The translations under genes were made by a program, and so were the position numbers. 32,354 nt of DNA from Ruminococcus sp. (GTDB taxonomy: Bacteria > Bacillota > Clostridia > Oscillospirales > Ruminococcaceae). Each line of letters begins with the position of its first letter. Positions within the stretch are counted from its first letter, which is position 1. Positions 1-7,368 of this stretch are shown here, one piece after another. The notes beneath the pieces are model-generated. The model searched no databases and had not been told where the DNA came from. It saw nothing but the letters and a program-made list of their open reading frames with translations. Location: assembly GCF_024692365.1 (NCBI RefSeq), contig NZ_JAILMR010000117.1, forward strand, positions 1-32,354, given 5' to 3'.

Positions 1-1
1 G

Positions 2-292
2 GGAAAAAGGAACATCATTATAAGACTATCCCTCGGATTGCCTGTATGTGCGGCAATGACGATATTCTGGGCGAAAGTTATGGTAAGTGCCGAATACGGC
101 GGTATAGCTTTTTTCAACTCAGGCGGAGATTATATCGCAGCCGCGATTATACTGCCGATAGTGTACATTATCTTTTGCAGGGTTATGGCAAAAATGCTTC
201 CTGTTGAAAACGGAAAGTGGGACGCTGTTTGCTGGGCGATGATGTTGATAGTTTATCCTGTTGTATCGCTGGTTTGTAATTTCGTATCGTAA
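2..292 (+). CDS. C-terminal fragment of an unidentified membrane protein
   Basis: The frame is open to the left edge of the window, so the start codon lies outside and only the last 96 or so residues are seen. They contain about three hydrophobic segments (around PVCAAMTIFWAKV, YIAAAIILPIVYIIF and AVCWAMMLIVYPVVSLVC), separated by short charged loops. A TTG at position 38 could start a shorter product, but no ribosome binding site precedes it. The protein is therefore integral to the membrane. I do not recognise the family, and the fragment is too short to assign a function. No terminator follows it, but a new promoter begins about 100 bases downstream. Confidence 0.6.
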   Translation, partial: GKRNIIIRLSLGLPVCAAMTIFWAKVMVSAEYGGIAFFNSGGDYIAAAIILPIVYIIFCRVMAKMLPVENGKWDAVCWAMMLIVYPVVSLVCNFVS

Positions 293-392
293 AAGCGGAC
301 AAAAATAGAACAGATACTTTGTGCAGAATTACACCATAAAAAGATAAGAGACAAAACGTATAATTATAGCAAGGGTTTTAAAGCCCTGCGTC

Positions 393-421
393 TTGAATAT
401 TTGTGAACTATATGTTATAAT
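393..421 (+). promoter_or_regulatory. Sigma-A-type promoter for the giant membrane protein gene
   Basis: The -35 box is TTGAAT (393-398), the spacer 17 bp and the -10 box TATAAT (416-421). It lies about 58 bases before the ATG at 479. A short inverted repeat (AGGGTTTT/AAAGCCCT, 372-387) sits just upstream. Confidence 0.7.
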
Positions 422-478
422 ATGAAGAACAAATATTTTTGAAGTACTTTCCCCTTATCGGGGCAAAGAGGTGAAACT

Positions 479-3400
479 ATGATTTTTATCGTATTATGGG
501 TGATATCACCTATCATACTGCTGCCTATGGCGATCGGTTCTTCGGCGAAGCGGAAAAAGATGGAGCGCTTCATTGAAAGGCTGTACAAAGAAAACAGAAT
601 ATCCTCGAAGGAGAGATTCAGTCTTAAAACAGACACGGAAGAAAAAGGCAGGATATTTTACAATTATTCTCCTGTGCAGAGGGACGACAGGTCTTACTTC
701 AAGGACGAGGCGCGTAATACTCACGGGCAGAAGGGCGTTCAGGACAATGTTGTGAACCCTGTGAGCGATGGGTATGTTCCCGGGGCACAGCAGACTTCTG
801 CGGGACAGGATACTGCGGCTGTTCAGAACACTGCGGCGGCAGAGACTGTTTCTGCGGTCAAGGAGAATACAGCGGTACAGACTGCTGTTCCTGTGGCTGA
901 GAGACAGCCTCAGCATCATCACAGCGGTGTTGACCTTGTTAAGCATGAGGCACAGGAAGAAAAGACCGTTGTCGAAACTGCTGAGCAGACAGCTTCTCAG
1001 GCTGAGGAAACTACTGTTCAGGAAACACCCGTTCAGGAGCCTGCACAGGAAAGACCTGCGGCGGCTGTACATACTGTTCCCGAACAGCGTGCAGTACCTA
1101 TGACGGCTGCGGAATACAACAGCAGACAGCCTCTTCCCGACTGGGCTATGCCACAGAAGGTGGAAAGACCAAAGCGTCAGAAGAAGCAGTACAGCTCGGC
1201 TGCTGTGCTTACCGGTATAGGTATAACCTTTGTGGCGTTGGCAGGTATCATATTCTCACGTGCTTTCTGGGTACAGATGAGCGACTGGACGAGAGTGGGC
1301 GTGCTTGCGGGACAGGCTATACTGTTCTTTGCAATGTTCGGATTTGCACATAAGAAACTGAAGATAGAGGGCACTGCGGCTGCGGTATACATACTGGGCT
1401 CGGTGTTCGCTACGATAGCATACATCACAATGGGATACTTCGGACTGCTGGGAGCCTGGTTCGGCTTTGAGGGCGGAGGAATGATGCTCTTCCTGGCGAT
1501 GGGCGCTTTGCTGGTGACGTTCTTCTCGGCGGGCGCGATGAAAGTATTCTCGAAACCTTTCTGCGAATATGCGGCTTGCGTATCTATGGCTTTTTCGGGC
1601 ACGATGGTGCTGGCACAGTTCGCAGATTACTTTGAAAACAAATATGCGGCATTCTCGCTGATGATATCTGCTGCGGGTCTGATAGCTTCGGTAGTATACC
1701 ATAACAAGAAGTCAGCAGGCAAAGAGATATCAAAGCCTGTTGATATCACATACAAGCTGGTCAAGGCGGCTTATGCGGCGATGGCTGCACCTTGTCTGAT
1801 AGCTGACCTGAGCAATTCTGCTGGATTTGGCTGGTCGCTGTTAGGCTGGGGAGTATGGCTGATTTACACAGGTGAAGCTCTCTGGAGAGCTATACTGGGA
1901 AAGAGCGAGAAATGGCTGGCTCTGCATGGCGGACTTATCCTGTTCGGTGCACTTAGCCTGTTCATGACGATGCAGGATGTTTATTCCGTATTTGCAATGC
2001 TGATAACAGTATTCTCGGCATTGGGAAGCTGGGCATATATGTATCTTGACAAGAAAGACAGACTGCTGTTCAGGGCGGATAAAGTACACTTTGCTATGCG
2101 TGCATTTTTCATGCTGGGAGCACTTCCTGCGCTGTTCATGCACCCCTATGACAGCTATATTCATCTGGCTTTAGTGCTTATATGGGCAGTTGATTATGCT
2201 GTTATGGCATCTGTTTACAAGCATCAGGCACTGCTGATACCTCAGTGTGCTGCGGTGATCAGTCTTGCATATGAGATGGTCGTACAGTTCGACACATACC
2301 GCATAGACAACGGCGGTAAGATAGCTTCGCTGATACTGCTGTGTGCAGGTATGGCGGCTACTCTGGTTTACAGACTGCTTGAACGCAAGGGCAAGGTACT
2401 CGTTAAGGCGAATTTCATCAACGTTGTTATGCGTGCTTTGCTGAGTTTGCCTGCATTCGTATTCCTGTTTGCATATTCATGCTGGGACGGATACAGCTGG
2501 GCTATGTGCCTGCTGTTCATAACCGAACTCAGTGCATATGCTATACTGTACCGCAGACAGCGTGAGATATTCTTCCGCTTTGCGTTCATCGCAATGATGG
2601 TATACGTGCTTATCCCCAGTGAAAATCTCGGATACGGACTTGACCGTGACAAGCTTTATGTGCTGGTGATGTTCGGCATAAGCGTGATATGCACGGCAGT
2701 GTACAAGATACTTGTTCACTGTGACAAGGCACTGTTCAGGGCAAAGCAGTTTGTTTACTTCATGAAGGCAGTCATCGGTTTTGGCTGTTTGCTGACAGTA
2801 TATTCTGATTTTATATCCTATGGAGAATTCAGCTGGGTATCATGGGTGCTGATGGGCGGCATGGCTGTGGAGACACTGGTGTATGCTATCATCAAAAAGA
2901 GCGCAGGACTGCTGTTTATACACAATATACTCAACATATTCATGCTACTTGAGTGCTGGTCTCACATCGAAAATGACAATGTGTTCATACTGTTTGTGAC
3001 AGCGATACTGGCGGTGCTGACTATGGCATACTTCACGCTGGATAAGAAGAACAAGCTGAGATTCACGGCTATGAGTTCTATTGTACTGATGCGCAGTATG
3101 TTCGGGGCTATTGCGGTTTACTGCATGGCGGCTGATTCCGGTGTATGGAGTCCGGAGTGCTTCGGCTTGGGCATCGTAGTTGCAATTGAAATGCTGTACT
3201 ACGGTATAATCAAACGCAGCCAGACGATACTTGTCTTTGAGATGATCGCGCTGACATACTCATTCTGGCAGATAGGACGCTATGCGGACAGCTTCTCGGT
3301 ATTCGCACTGATATGCTGTCTGGTAGTTGCAGCGGGAACACTTGCTGATGAGTTCCTGAAGAAAAAGCGATTTGAAGCGGGGCTTCTTATCGCGGGCACA

Positions 3401-5029
3401 AGAATGGTATACATGATGTTCTACATTCTGATGCTTATAGTCGAATCCCCTGATTTCAGCTGGATGTCTGTTGCGGTATGGACTATCCTGCCTGCTGAGA
3501 TGATATTCCATGGCATAAGGAGCAAGAACAGTCTGTTCATAAAGGTGCAAAGTCTTGAACTGCCGGTACTGTTCTACGTGCTTAGCTGTATTATCGGTGA
3601 TAAGCTGGGCGGCGGATACACCATCACATTCATATTCACGATGTTCATAGCTGCGGCACTGGCTGTTTACTACATCATACCCGCAGTATTTACACCTATG
3701 GCAGATATGCTCTACACGGCGATACTGTTCATTGCGTCACTGATACTGCTTTATGGTGCGGCACTGCCCTATGGTGTTTTTGCAATGGCAGTCGCAGTGG
3801 TATTCATGGCGATACAGGCATTCTCGGACAGCCATGTACAGTCACGCTTCATGAGATTTTTCCTGCCTGTACCCGAGATGGTCACAGCGCTGATGCTTTC
3901 GGGCTATCTCAGCAGGGAATACGGTCTGCATTACAGCACCCTCTGCATGGGCATATGCGCAGGAGTTCTGTGTATTGGTGCATTCGCACTGAGATATGCT
4001 GACCCCTATAACAGCAAGTTCGAGCTTATGAAATTCTCGATGGAGATATGTTCGGGCATATCACTGCTGATGGCGTACAGCGGAAGGCGTGACGCTACGG
4101 CTGCTGTGATAGTTACTGTTGTAAGTGTGATGCTGTTTGCGGCGATACATACTTCGCGCAGTAATTACCATGGGGCGATACCTATGCTGACGCTGTTCAT
4201 GGGCATAAGGATGTGGGCTCGTGCAATTGAATACGACCCCATGCGTGAGGGCGATATCGTAGTACTGTTCTCGATATTCATTACGGCTGTGCTTGTAGTG
4301 GCATCAAAGCTGACATTCCCCAACGGAATACACAGGAAAGTTCACGAAAGGTCACAGATAGACATAGCACACTTCGGCATACTGCTTAGCGTGTTCAGCT
4401 GTTTCCATGAGAGCATGATGTTCTCACCGAGAGCAAGACTGTTTGTGGCACTGCTTGAACTGGCGGCATTTGCGGGCAACTGTATGCGCAAGGAAAGCGA
4501 CTATACCGCCAACAGGACTGCCATGACTTTAGCAGCGGGCTTTGCGGGTGCGGCGCTCATCGTAAGACCTTTCATGAGATTCGATGATACAAGTGCTATG
4601 ACCACAAAGGTAATGCTTCTGATAATCGTGCTGTTCGGCAAGGCTGTTAAGAAGATATGGGAAGATGACGAGAAGGTGGCATCTGAATTCAGTCAGGCGG
4701 TATATATGTCGGCATTTGTTCTGCTGATTGCGGACGGACTGATGAACCAGTCGCTGATGAATTCGCTGATAGTGCTGAGTGTATCGCTGATACTGCTGAT
4801 ATTCTCGTTTGTAAGAAAGACCAAGCGTTGGTTTTTGGTATCGGCTGCGGCACTGCTGGGGCTTACGCTGTACATCACAGGCGATTTCCTATCGGCTATT
4901 GCATGGTGGGCATACCTGTTGCTTGCGGGTGTACTGCTGATAGCGGTAGCTGCTGTGACAGAGTATATGCGTCAGAGGGCAGCGAAGAATCCCAACGAAG
5001 AAAGGTTCTTTGTTGACTGGAGATGGTAG
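479..5029 (+). CDS. Giant polytopic membrane protein built of tandem ~108-residue repeats
   Basis: This is a 1516-residue protein of unknown function. The ATG at 479 follows a good ribosome binding site (AGAGGTG). Residues 1-20 form one hydrophobic helix. Residues 20-240 are soluble and turn low-complexity (Gln, Thr, Ala, Val and Glu rich, with an HHH stretch), ending in a basic segment (KVERPKRQKKQ). From about residue 245 to the end the chain is almost entirely transmembrane. A basic, often Tyr-led junction followed by a helix recurs near residues 407, 521, 631, 741, 850, 955, 1063, 1171, 1274 and 1391. Each interval holds about four hydrophobic segments, giving roughly 40 helices in all. 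The first membrane block (VLTGIGITFVALAGIIF, then YILGSVF and GYFGLLG) resembles large uncharacterised Bacillota membrane proteins, some annotated as SCO7613 C-terminal-like or DUF2157-like; this match is from memory and tentative. No catalytic motif was seen. It is transcribed alone, with its own promoter and terminator. Confidence 0.85.
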   Translation: MIFIVLWVISPIILLPMAIGSSAKRKKMERFIERLYKENRISSKERFSLKTDTEEKGRIFYNYSPVQRDDRSYFKDEARNTHGQKGVQDNVVNPVSDGYVPGAQQTSAGQDTAAVQNTAAAETVSAVKENTAVQTAVPVAERQPQHHHSGVDLVKHEAQEEKTVVETAEQTASQAEETTVQETPVQEPAQERPAAAVHTVPEQRAVPMTAAEYNSRQPLPDWAMPQKVERPKRQKKQYSSAAVLTGIGITFVALAGIIFSRAFWVQMSDWTRVGVLAGQAILFFAMFGFAHKKLKIEGTAAAVYILGSVFATIAYITMGYFGLLGAWFGFEGGGMMLFLAMGALLVTFFSAGAMKVFSKPFCEYAACVSMAFSGTMVLAQFADYFENKYAAFSLMISAAGLIASVVYHNKKSAGKEISKPVDITYKLVKAAYAAMAAPCLIADLSNSAGFGWSLLGWGVWLIYTGEALWRAILGKSEKWLALHGGLILFGALSLFMTMQDVYSVFAMLITVFSALGSWAYMYLDKKDRLLFRADKVHFAMRAFFMLGALPALFMHPYDSYIHLALVLIWAVDYAVMASVYKHQALLIPQCAAVISLAYEMVVQFDTYRIDNGGKIASLILLCAGMAATLVYRLLERKGKVLVKANFINVVMRALLSLPAFVFLFAYSCWDGYSWAMCLLFITELSAYAILYRRQREIFFRFAFIAMMVYVLIPSENLGYGLDRDKLYVLVMFGISVICTAVYKILVHCDKALFRAKQFVYFMKAVIGFGCLLTVYSDFISYGEFSWVSWVLMGGMAVETLVYAIIKKSAGLLFIHNILNIFMLLECWSHIENDNVFILFVTAILAVLTMAYFTLDKKNKLRFTAMSSIVLMRSMFGAIAVYCMAADSGVWSPECFGLGIVVAIEMLYYGIIKRSQTILVFEMIALTYSFWQIGRYADSFSVFALICCLVVAAGTLADEFLKKKRFEAGLLIAGTRMVYMMFYILMLIVESPDFSWMSVAVWTILPAEMIFHGIRSKNSLFIKVQSLELPVLFYVLSCIIGDKLGGGYTITFIFTMFIAAALAVYYIIPAVFTPMADMLYTAILFIASLILLYGAALPYGVFAMAVAVVFMAIQAFSDSHVQSRFMRFFLPVPEMVTALMLSGYLSREYGLHYSTLCMGICAGVLCIGAFALRYADPYNSKFELMKFSMEICSGISLLMAYSGRRDATAAVIVTVVSVMLFAAIHTSRSNYHGAIPMLTLFMGIRMWARAIEYDPMREGDIVVLFSIFITAVLVVASKLTFPNGIHRKVHERSQIDIAHFGILLSVFSCFHESMMFSPRARLFVALLELAAFAGNCMRKESDYTANRTAMTLAAGFAGAALIVRPFMRFDDTSAMTTKVMLLIIVLFGKAVKKIWEDDEKVASEFSQAVYMSAFVLLIADGLMNQSLMNSLIVLSVSLILLIFSFVRKTKRWFLVSAAALLGLTLYITGDFLSAIAWWAYLLLAGVLLIAVAAVTEYMRQRAAKNPNEERFFVDWRW

Positions 5030-5031
5030 TG

Positions 5032-5062
5032 ATAAGGGACAGCTTCGGCTGTCCCTTATTCT
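5032..5062 (+). terminator. Rho-independent terminator with TTCG tetraloop
   Basis: A perfect 12-bp stem (5032-5043 with 5048-5059) is closed by a TTCG tetraloop, three bases after the stop codon of the giant membrane protein gene. The same stem-loop core (AAGGGACAG, TTCG, CTGTCCCTT) recurs after the PHP gene at 6659. Confidence 0.85.
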
Positions 5063-5063
5063 A

Positions 5064-5102
5064 TTCTTACTTATCTGACTTTTGCGCTTTTTGCGCTTTT
5101 TG
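5064..5102 (+). repeat. GCGCTTTTTG repeat block, forward copy
   Basis: The block starts TTCTTACTTATCTGAC and continues as TTTTGCGCTTTTTGCGCTTTTTG. The same 39 bases recur at 7031-7069. The core also occurs in inverse orientation at 5261-5335, so the two sites could pair across about 160 bases. Confidence 0.8.
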
Positions 5103-5260
5103 TGGTTTCGATATCACTTTCGTGAACTTTCAGCATTTCCCGCACTTTCGGAGTTCGGGGCTTCTTATAATATAGATAATGTTGATTATCCATGATTATA
5201 GAATCGGGATTTGCAAAATGTGCATAAAACGTAAAAGGAATGATTGTTGATTCAGAACAA

Positions 5261-5335
5261 CAAAAAGCGCAAAAAGCGCAAAAGTCATGTTCGTGAAATC
5301 GGGATTTGCAAAAAGCGCAAAAAGCGCAAAAGTCA
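5261..5335 (-). repeat. GCGCTTTTTG repeat blocks, two reverse copies with 48-bp period
   Basis: Two identical 27-base blocks (5261-5287 and 5309-5335) contain the AAAAAGCGC unit twice and end in AAAAGTCA. They begin exactly 48 bases apart and are separated by a unique linker (GTGAAATCGGGATTTG). On the minus strand they match the blocks at 7043-7069 and 7091-7117, which are also 48 bases apart with a related linker (AAATCCCGATTCCAC). Confidence 0.85.
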
Positions 5336-5629
5336 TGATTGTGATATTGTAATCCCGATGCCACATATTATATAAGTATATGATTAAATATTTAACCAAA
5401 TTAGTATTATATAGGATAAAGTCACTATTTATTATTTTGGATATTCTTATCACAGCACAGCTAAGTTACCTTAACGCCAAGGATCATGAATTGTAAATCG
5501 TGAATTATAAATTAAATGAAATTCAATAAATGCCATGATTTTACTGTGCAGTGCAGACAAAAACATTAAGCGGGTTTTGTGCAGATTAGCGTTGAAAATG
5601 ATTGATTTGTGGGAATTTCTCAAAAATAC

Positions 5630-5658
5630 TTGCATGGTGTTTGAAATTATGGTATAAT
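5630..5658 (+). promoter_or_regulatory. Promoter for the PHP-domain gene
   Basis: The -35 box is TTGCAT (5630-5635), the spacer 17 bp and the -10 box TATAAT (5653-5658). It lies 68 bases before the ATG at 5727. Confidence 0.75.
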
Positions 5659-5726
5659 AATATAACCGTATGTGCCCGGTTTTATTACGGTACAACGCTT
5701 ATTTTACGATATGGAGGTTGACTGAT

Positions 5727-6650
5727 ATGAAAGGCGATCTGCATTGCCATACTACCCTTTCGGACGGTTCACTGGGAATAGAAGAGGTCATAGCACAGGC
5801 TAAGCGTATGGGTCTGGATTTTCTTGCTATAACCGATCATGATACATTGTCATCATCAAGCCGTGCCCAGATACTGGGTGACCGCTACGGCGTTAAGATA
5901 ATTCAGGCTGTTGAGCTTTCAGCTTGGGATAAAAAGCGTAATGAGAAAGTTCATATCCTCTGCTACGCTCCCCAGAAGCCTAACAGACTGGAAGGACTTT
6001 GTCTGAAATCCTGCCAGATAAGGACAGAGTGCGCCAAGGATATGATAAACAAGGTCATGGAGCGTTACCCGATACCGAGGGACGCTGTTATGAAGTATAC
6101 CAAAGGTTCAAAGAGCATATATAAATCACACATAATGCGTGCGCTGATAAGCTACGGTTATGCTACCGAATTCTATGGTTCGGTAAATGACAGGCTGTTC
6201 TCTTATCCGAGGGGAGAGTGTCTGGTTACCAGAGAGTATCCCGATGTGAATTTCGTGCTTGACCTGATACATTCATCAAAGGGAGTAGCTGTGCTTGCTC
6301 ACCCCCATATGTTCGGCAATATCGCGCTTATGAAAGAGCTTGTTGAAGCAGGAAAGCTGGACGGCATAGAGTGTTTCCACGTATCTGCTACGGATACACA
6401 GCAGAGGGCATTGAAGAAATATGCCGAGGAACATGACCTGATAGTAACAGGCGGTTCGGATTTCCACGGACTTTACAACAGCACAATGACCCATATAGGC
6501 AAGTTTACCACTGATGAAGAGAATCTGGAAAAGCTGTTCAAGCTGATACACCAGAATGCGAAGAAAGCGAAGAAAGCGGGCGAAGCTTCGGATATACAGG
6601 CGAAGGAAGATGCAACTTCTGCGGAAGAAGCAATGTCTGAAGAAGAATAA
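5727..6650 (+). CDS. PHP-domain metal-dependent phosphoesterase (TrpH/YciV type)
   Basis: This 307-residue cytoplasmic protein has the full set of PHP metal ligands: DLHCH (residues 4-8), TDHD (36-39), Glu63, His76, HPH (192-194) and SDFH (244-247). The PHP family includes DNA polymerase X/III subunits, histidinol phosphatase and the TrpH/YciV group, whose members hydrolyse 3',5'-nucleoside bisphosphates or RNA 5' ends. The length and motif order fit TrpH/YciV, but the substrate cannot be read from sequence. The last 35 or so residues form a Lys/Ala- then Glu-rich tail, probably disordered. The ATG at 5727 is chosen because GGAGG lies at the correct distance (5713-5717); the frame stays open further upstream without a ribosome binding site. 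The gene is monocistronic. Confidence 0.88.
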   Translation: MKGDLHCHTTLSDGSLGIEEVIAQAKRMGLDFLAITDHDTLSSSSRAQILGDRYGVKIIQAVELSAWDKKRNEKVHILCYAPQKPNRLEGLCLKSCQIRTECAKDMINKVMERYPIPRDAVMKYTKGSKSIYKSHIMRALISYGYATEFYGSVNDRLFSYPRGECLVTREYPDVNFVLDLIHSSKGVAVLAHPHMFGNIALMKELVEAGKLDGIECFHVSATDTQQRALKKYAEEHDLIVTGGSDFHGLYNSTMTHIGKFTTDEENLEKLFKLIHQNAKKAKKAGEASDIQAKEDATSAEEAMSEEE

Positions 6651-6658
6651 CGATATCT

Positions 6659-6687
6659 AAGGGACAGTTTCGGCTGTCCCTTTTTTA
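6659..6687 (+). terminator. Rho-independent terminator of the PHP gene
   Basis: The stem AAGGGACAG/CTGTCCCTT (6659-6667 with 6674-6682) plus one G.T pair closes a TTCG loop and is followed by a T run. It begins nine bases after the stop codon and is nearly the same sequence as the terminator at 5032. Confidence 0.9.
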
Positions 6688-6750
6688 TATTGGTGGGGAA
6701 GATAACTTAGCTGTACTTAGGATAGAATGCCAAGGAGGAGAGCTTTGGGT

Positions 6751-6772
6751 CAAGCCTTTCGCGAAAGGCTTG
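6751..6772. repeat. Perfect 22-bp palindrome
   Basis: Each half-site reads CAAGCCTTTCG. The palindrome is followed by CGGGAGTTTGAGGGCGGAG. It could be a protein-binding site or the fold-back core of an intergenic repeat. It has no T run and lies about 90 bases beyond the real terminator, so it is unlikely to be one itself. Confidence 0.6.
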
Positions 6773-6854
6773 CGGGAGTTTGAGGGCGGAGTCCTCAATC
6801 ACCAAGGTGCAAAACCAAAATGTACGGCGAACTATAAAAGCGAAACAAAACATA

Positions 6855-6934
6855 GGCGCGGGCAATAACAAAAATCTGAGCGTATGCAAAAGAAAGCCCC
6901 CGCACAAACTAAGTGCGTAAATATTGCCCGCGCC
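6855..6934. repeat. Inverted repeat with perfect 13-bp GC-rich arms
   Basis: The arm GGCGCGGGCAATA (6855-6867) is matched exactly in inverse by 6922-6934, with 54 bases between. A small hairpin (CGCA/TGCG) lies inside the loop. The composition is GC-richer than the surrounding intergenic DNA. It may be a structured RNA element or the ends of a small inserted sequence. Confidence 0.55.
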
Positions 6935-7033
6935 CGAAATCGGACAGCGCAGCCACAGCCGACGCAGTCGCTGTTATACGATTTCTCGACCCGCAAGGGG
7001 CGACCCTGTCCACCGCAGTCCCCAGTTCTCTTC

Positions 7034-7157
7034 TTACTTATCTGACTTTTGCGCTTTTTGCGCTTTTTGTAAATCCCGATTCCACAATTATGACTTTTGC
7101 GCTTTTTGCGCTTTTTGCGGACAAAAGGTGCAAAAGTCACAAAAGACAGATAAGTAA
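7034..7157. repeat. GCGCTTTTTG element with terminal inverted repeats
   Basis: The 11-base ends TTACTTATCTG (7034-7044) and CAGATAAGTAA (7147-7157) are exact inverse copies. Inside are two 27-base blocks (7043-7069 and 7091-7117) 48 bases apart, the same blocks seen in inverse at 5261-5335. The defined ends make this the most complete copy of the family in the window. Confidence 0.75.
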
Positions 7158-7208
7158 TATAAGAATCCACAAAGCGTTACTCTTTGACATTCTTTCCTAA
7201 GCTCAACT

Positions 7209-7262
7209 ACGTCGCCACCCTGTCAAAAAAATTATGAATTATGCATTATGAATTATGAATTG
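7209..7262. repeat. AT-rich AATTATGAATTATG repeat preceded by CCACCCTGTCAA
   Basis: Four imperfect copies of a seven-base unit (ATTATGA) follow GTCGCCACCCTGTCAA. The same junction (CGACCCTGCCAACAATTATGAATT on the complement) forms the inner edge of the terminal repeats of the element at 24024-24290. This looks like a solo end or a decayed copy of that family. It ends just before the malic enzyme promoter. Confidence 0.7.
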
Positions 7263-7269
7263 AAATGGC

Positions 7270-7298
7270 TTTACATTTAGAGGATTATATGTTATAAT
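7270..7298 (+). promoter_or_regulatory. Promoter for malic enzyme
   Basis: The -35 box is TTTACA (7270-7275), the spacer 17 bp and the -10 box TATAAT (7293-7298). A 7-bp inverted repeat (AACGGCA/TGCCGTT, about 7320-7336) lies in the leader. Confidence 0.75.
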
Positions 7299-7368
7299 AA
7301 CGGAGAACGTGATCGTTTGAACGGCATTATGCCGTTATTATGAAAAGTATCGAAAGGAAGTAAGTAAA

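Larger units (their letters stand above)
5063..5629. other. Gene-free, repeat-rich intergenic region
   Basis: No convincing gene was found in about 570 bases. Open frames here have no ribosome binding site and arise from repeats. The region holds one forward and two reverse copies of a GCGCTTTTTG-type block (see the separate entries) and an AT-rich stretch at 5486-5522, which resembles the AATTATGAATT blocks found elsewhere in the window. The PHP gene promoter begins at 5630. Confidence 0.6.
6690..7269. other. Gene-free, repeat-packed intergenic region
   Basis: About 580 bases lack any supportable gene. From left to right the region holds a perfect 22-bp palindrome (6751-6772), a 13-bp inverted repeat (6855-6867 with 6922-6934), a GCGCTTTTTG element with short terminal inverted repeats (7034-7157), and an AT-rich AATTATGAATTATG block (7209-7262). 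The first 350 bases are GC-richer than the flanks. The region looks like several repeats inserted next to each other. Confidence 0.65.

Noticed and set aside
5071..5364. Minus-strand frame encoding repeated Asp-Phe-Cys-Ala-Phe-Cys peptides
   Set aside because: It is a translation of the GCGCTTTTTG repeat. The same peptide appears at 6913-7200 on the other strand, no ribosome binding site precedes either, and the repeats continue outside the frame.
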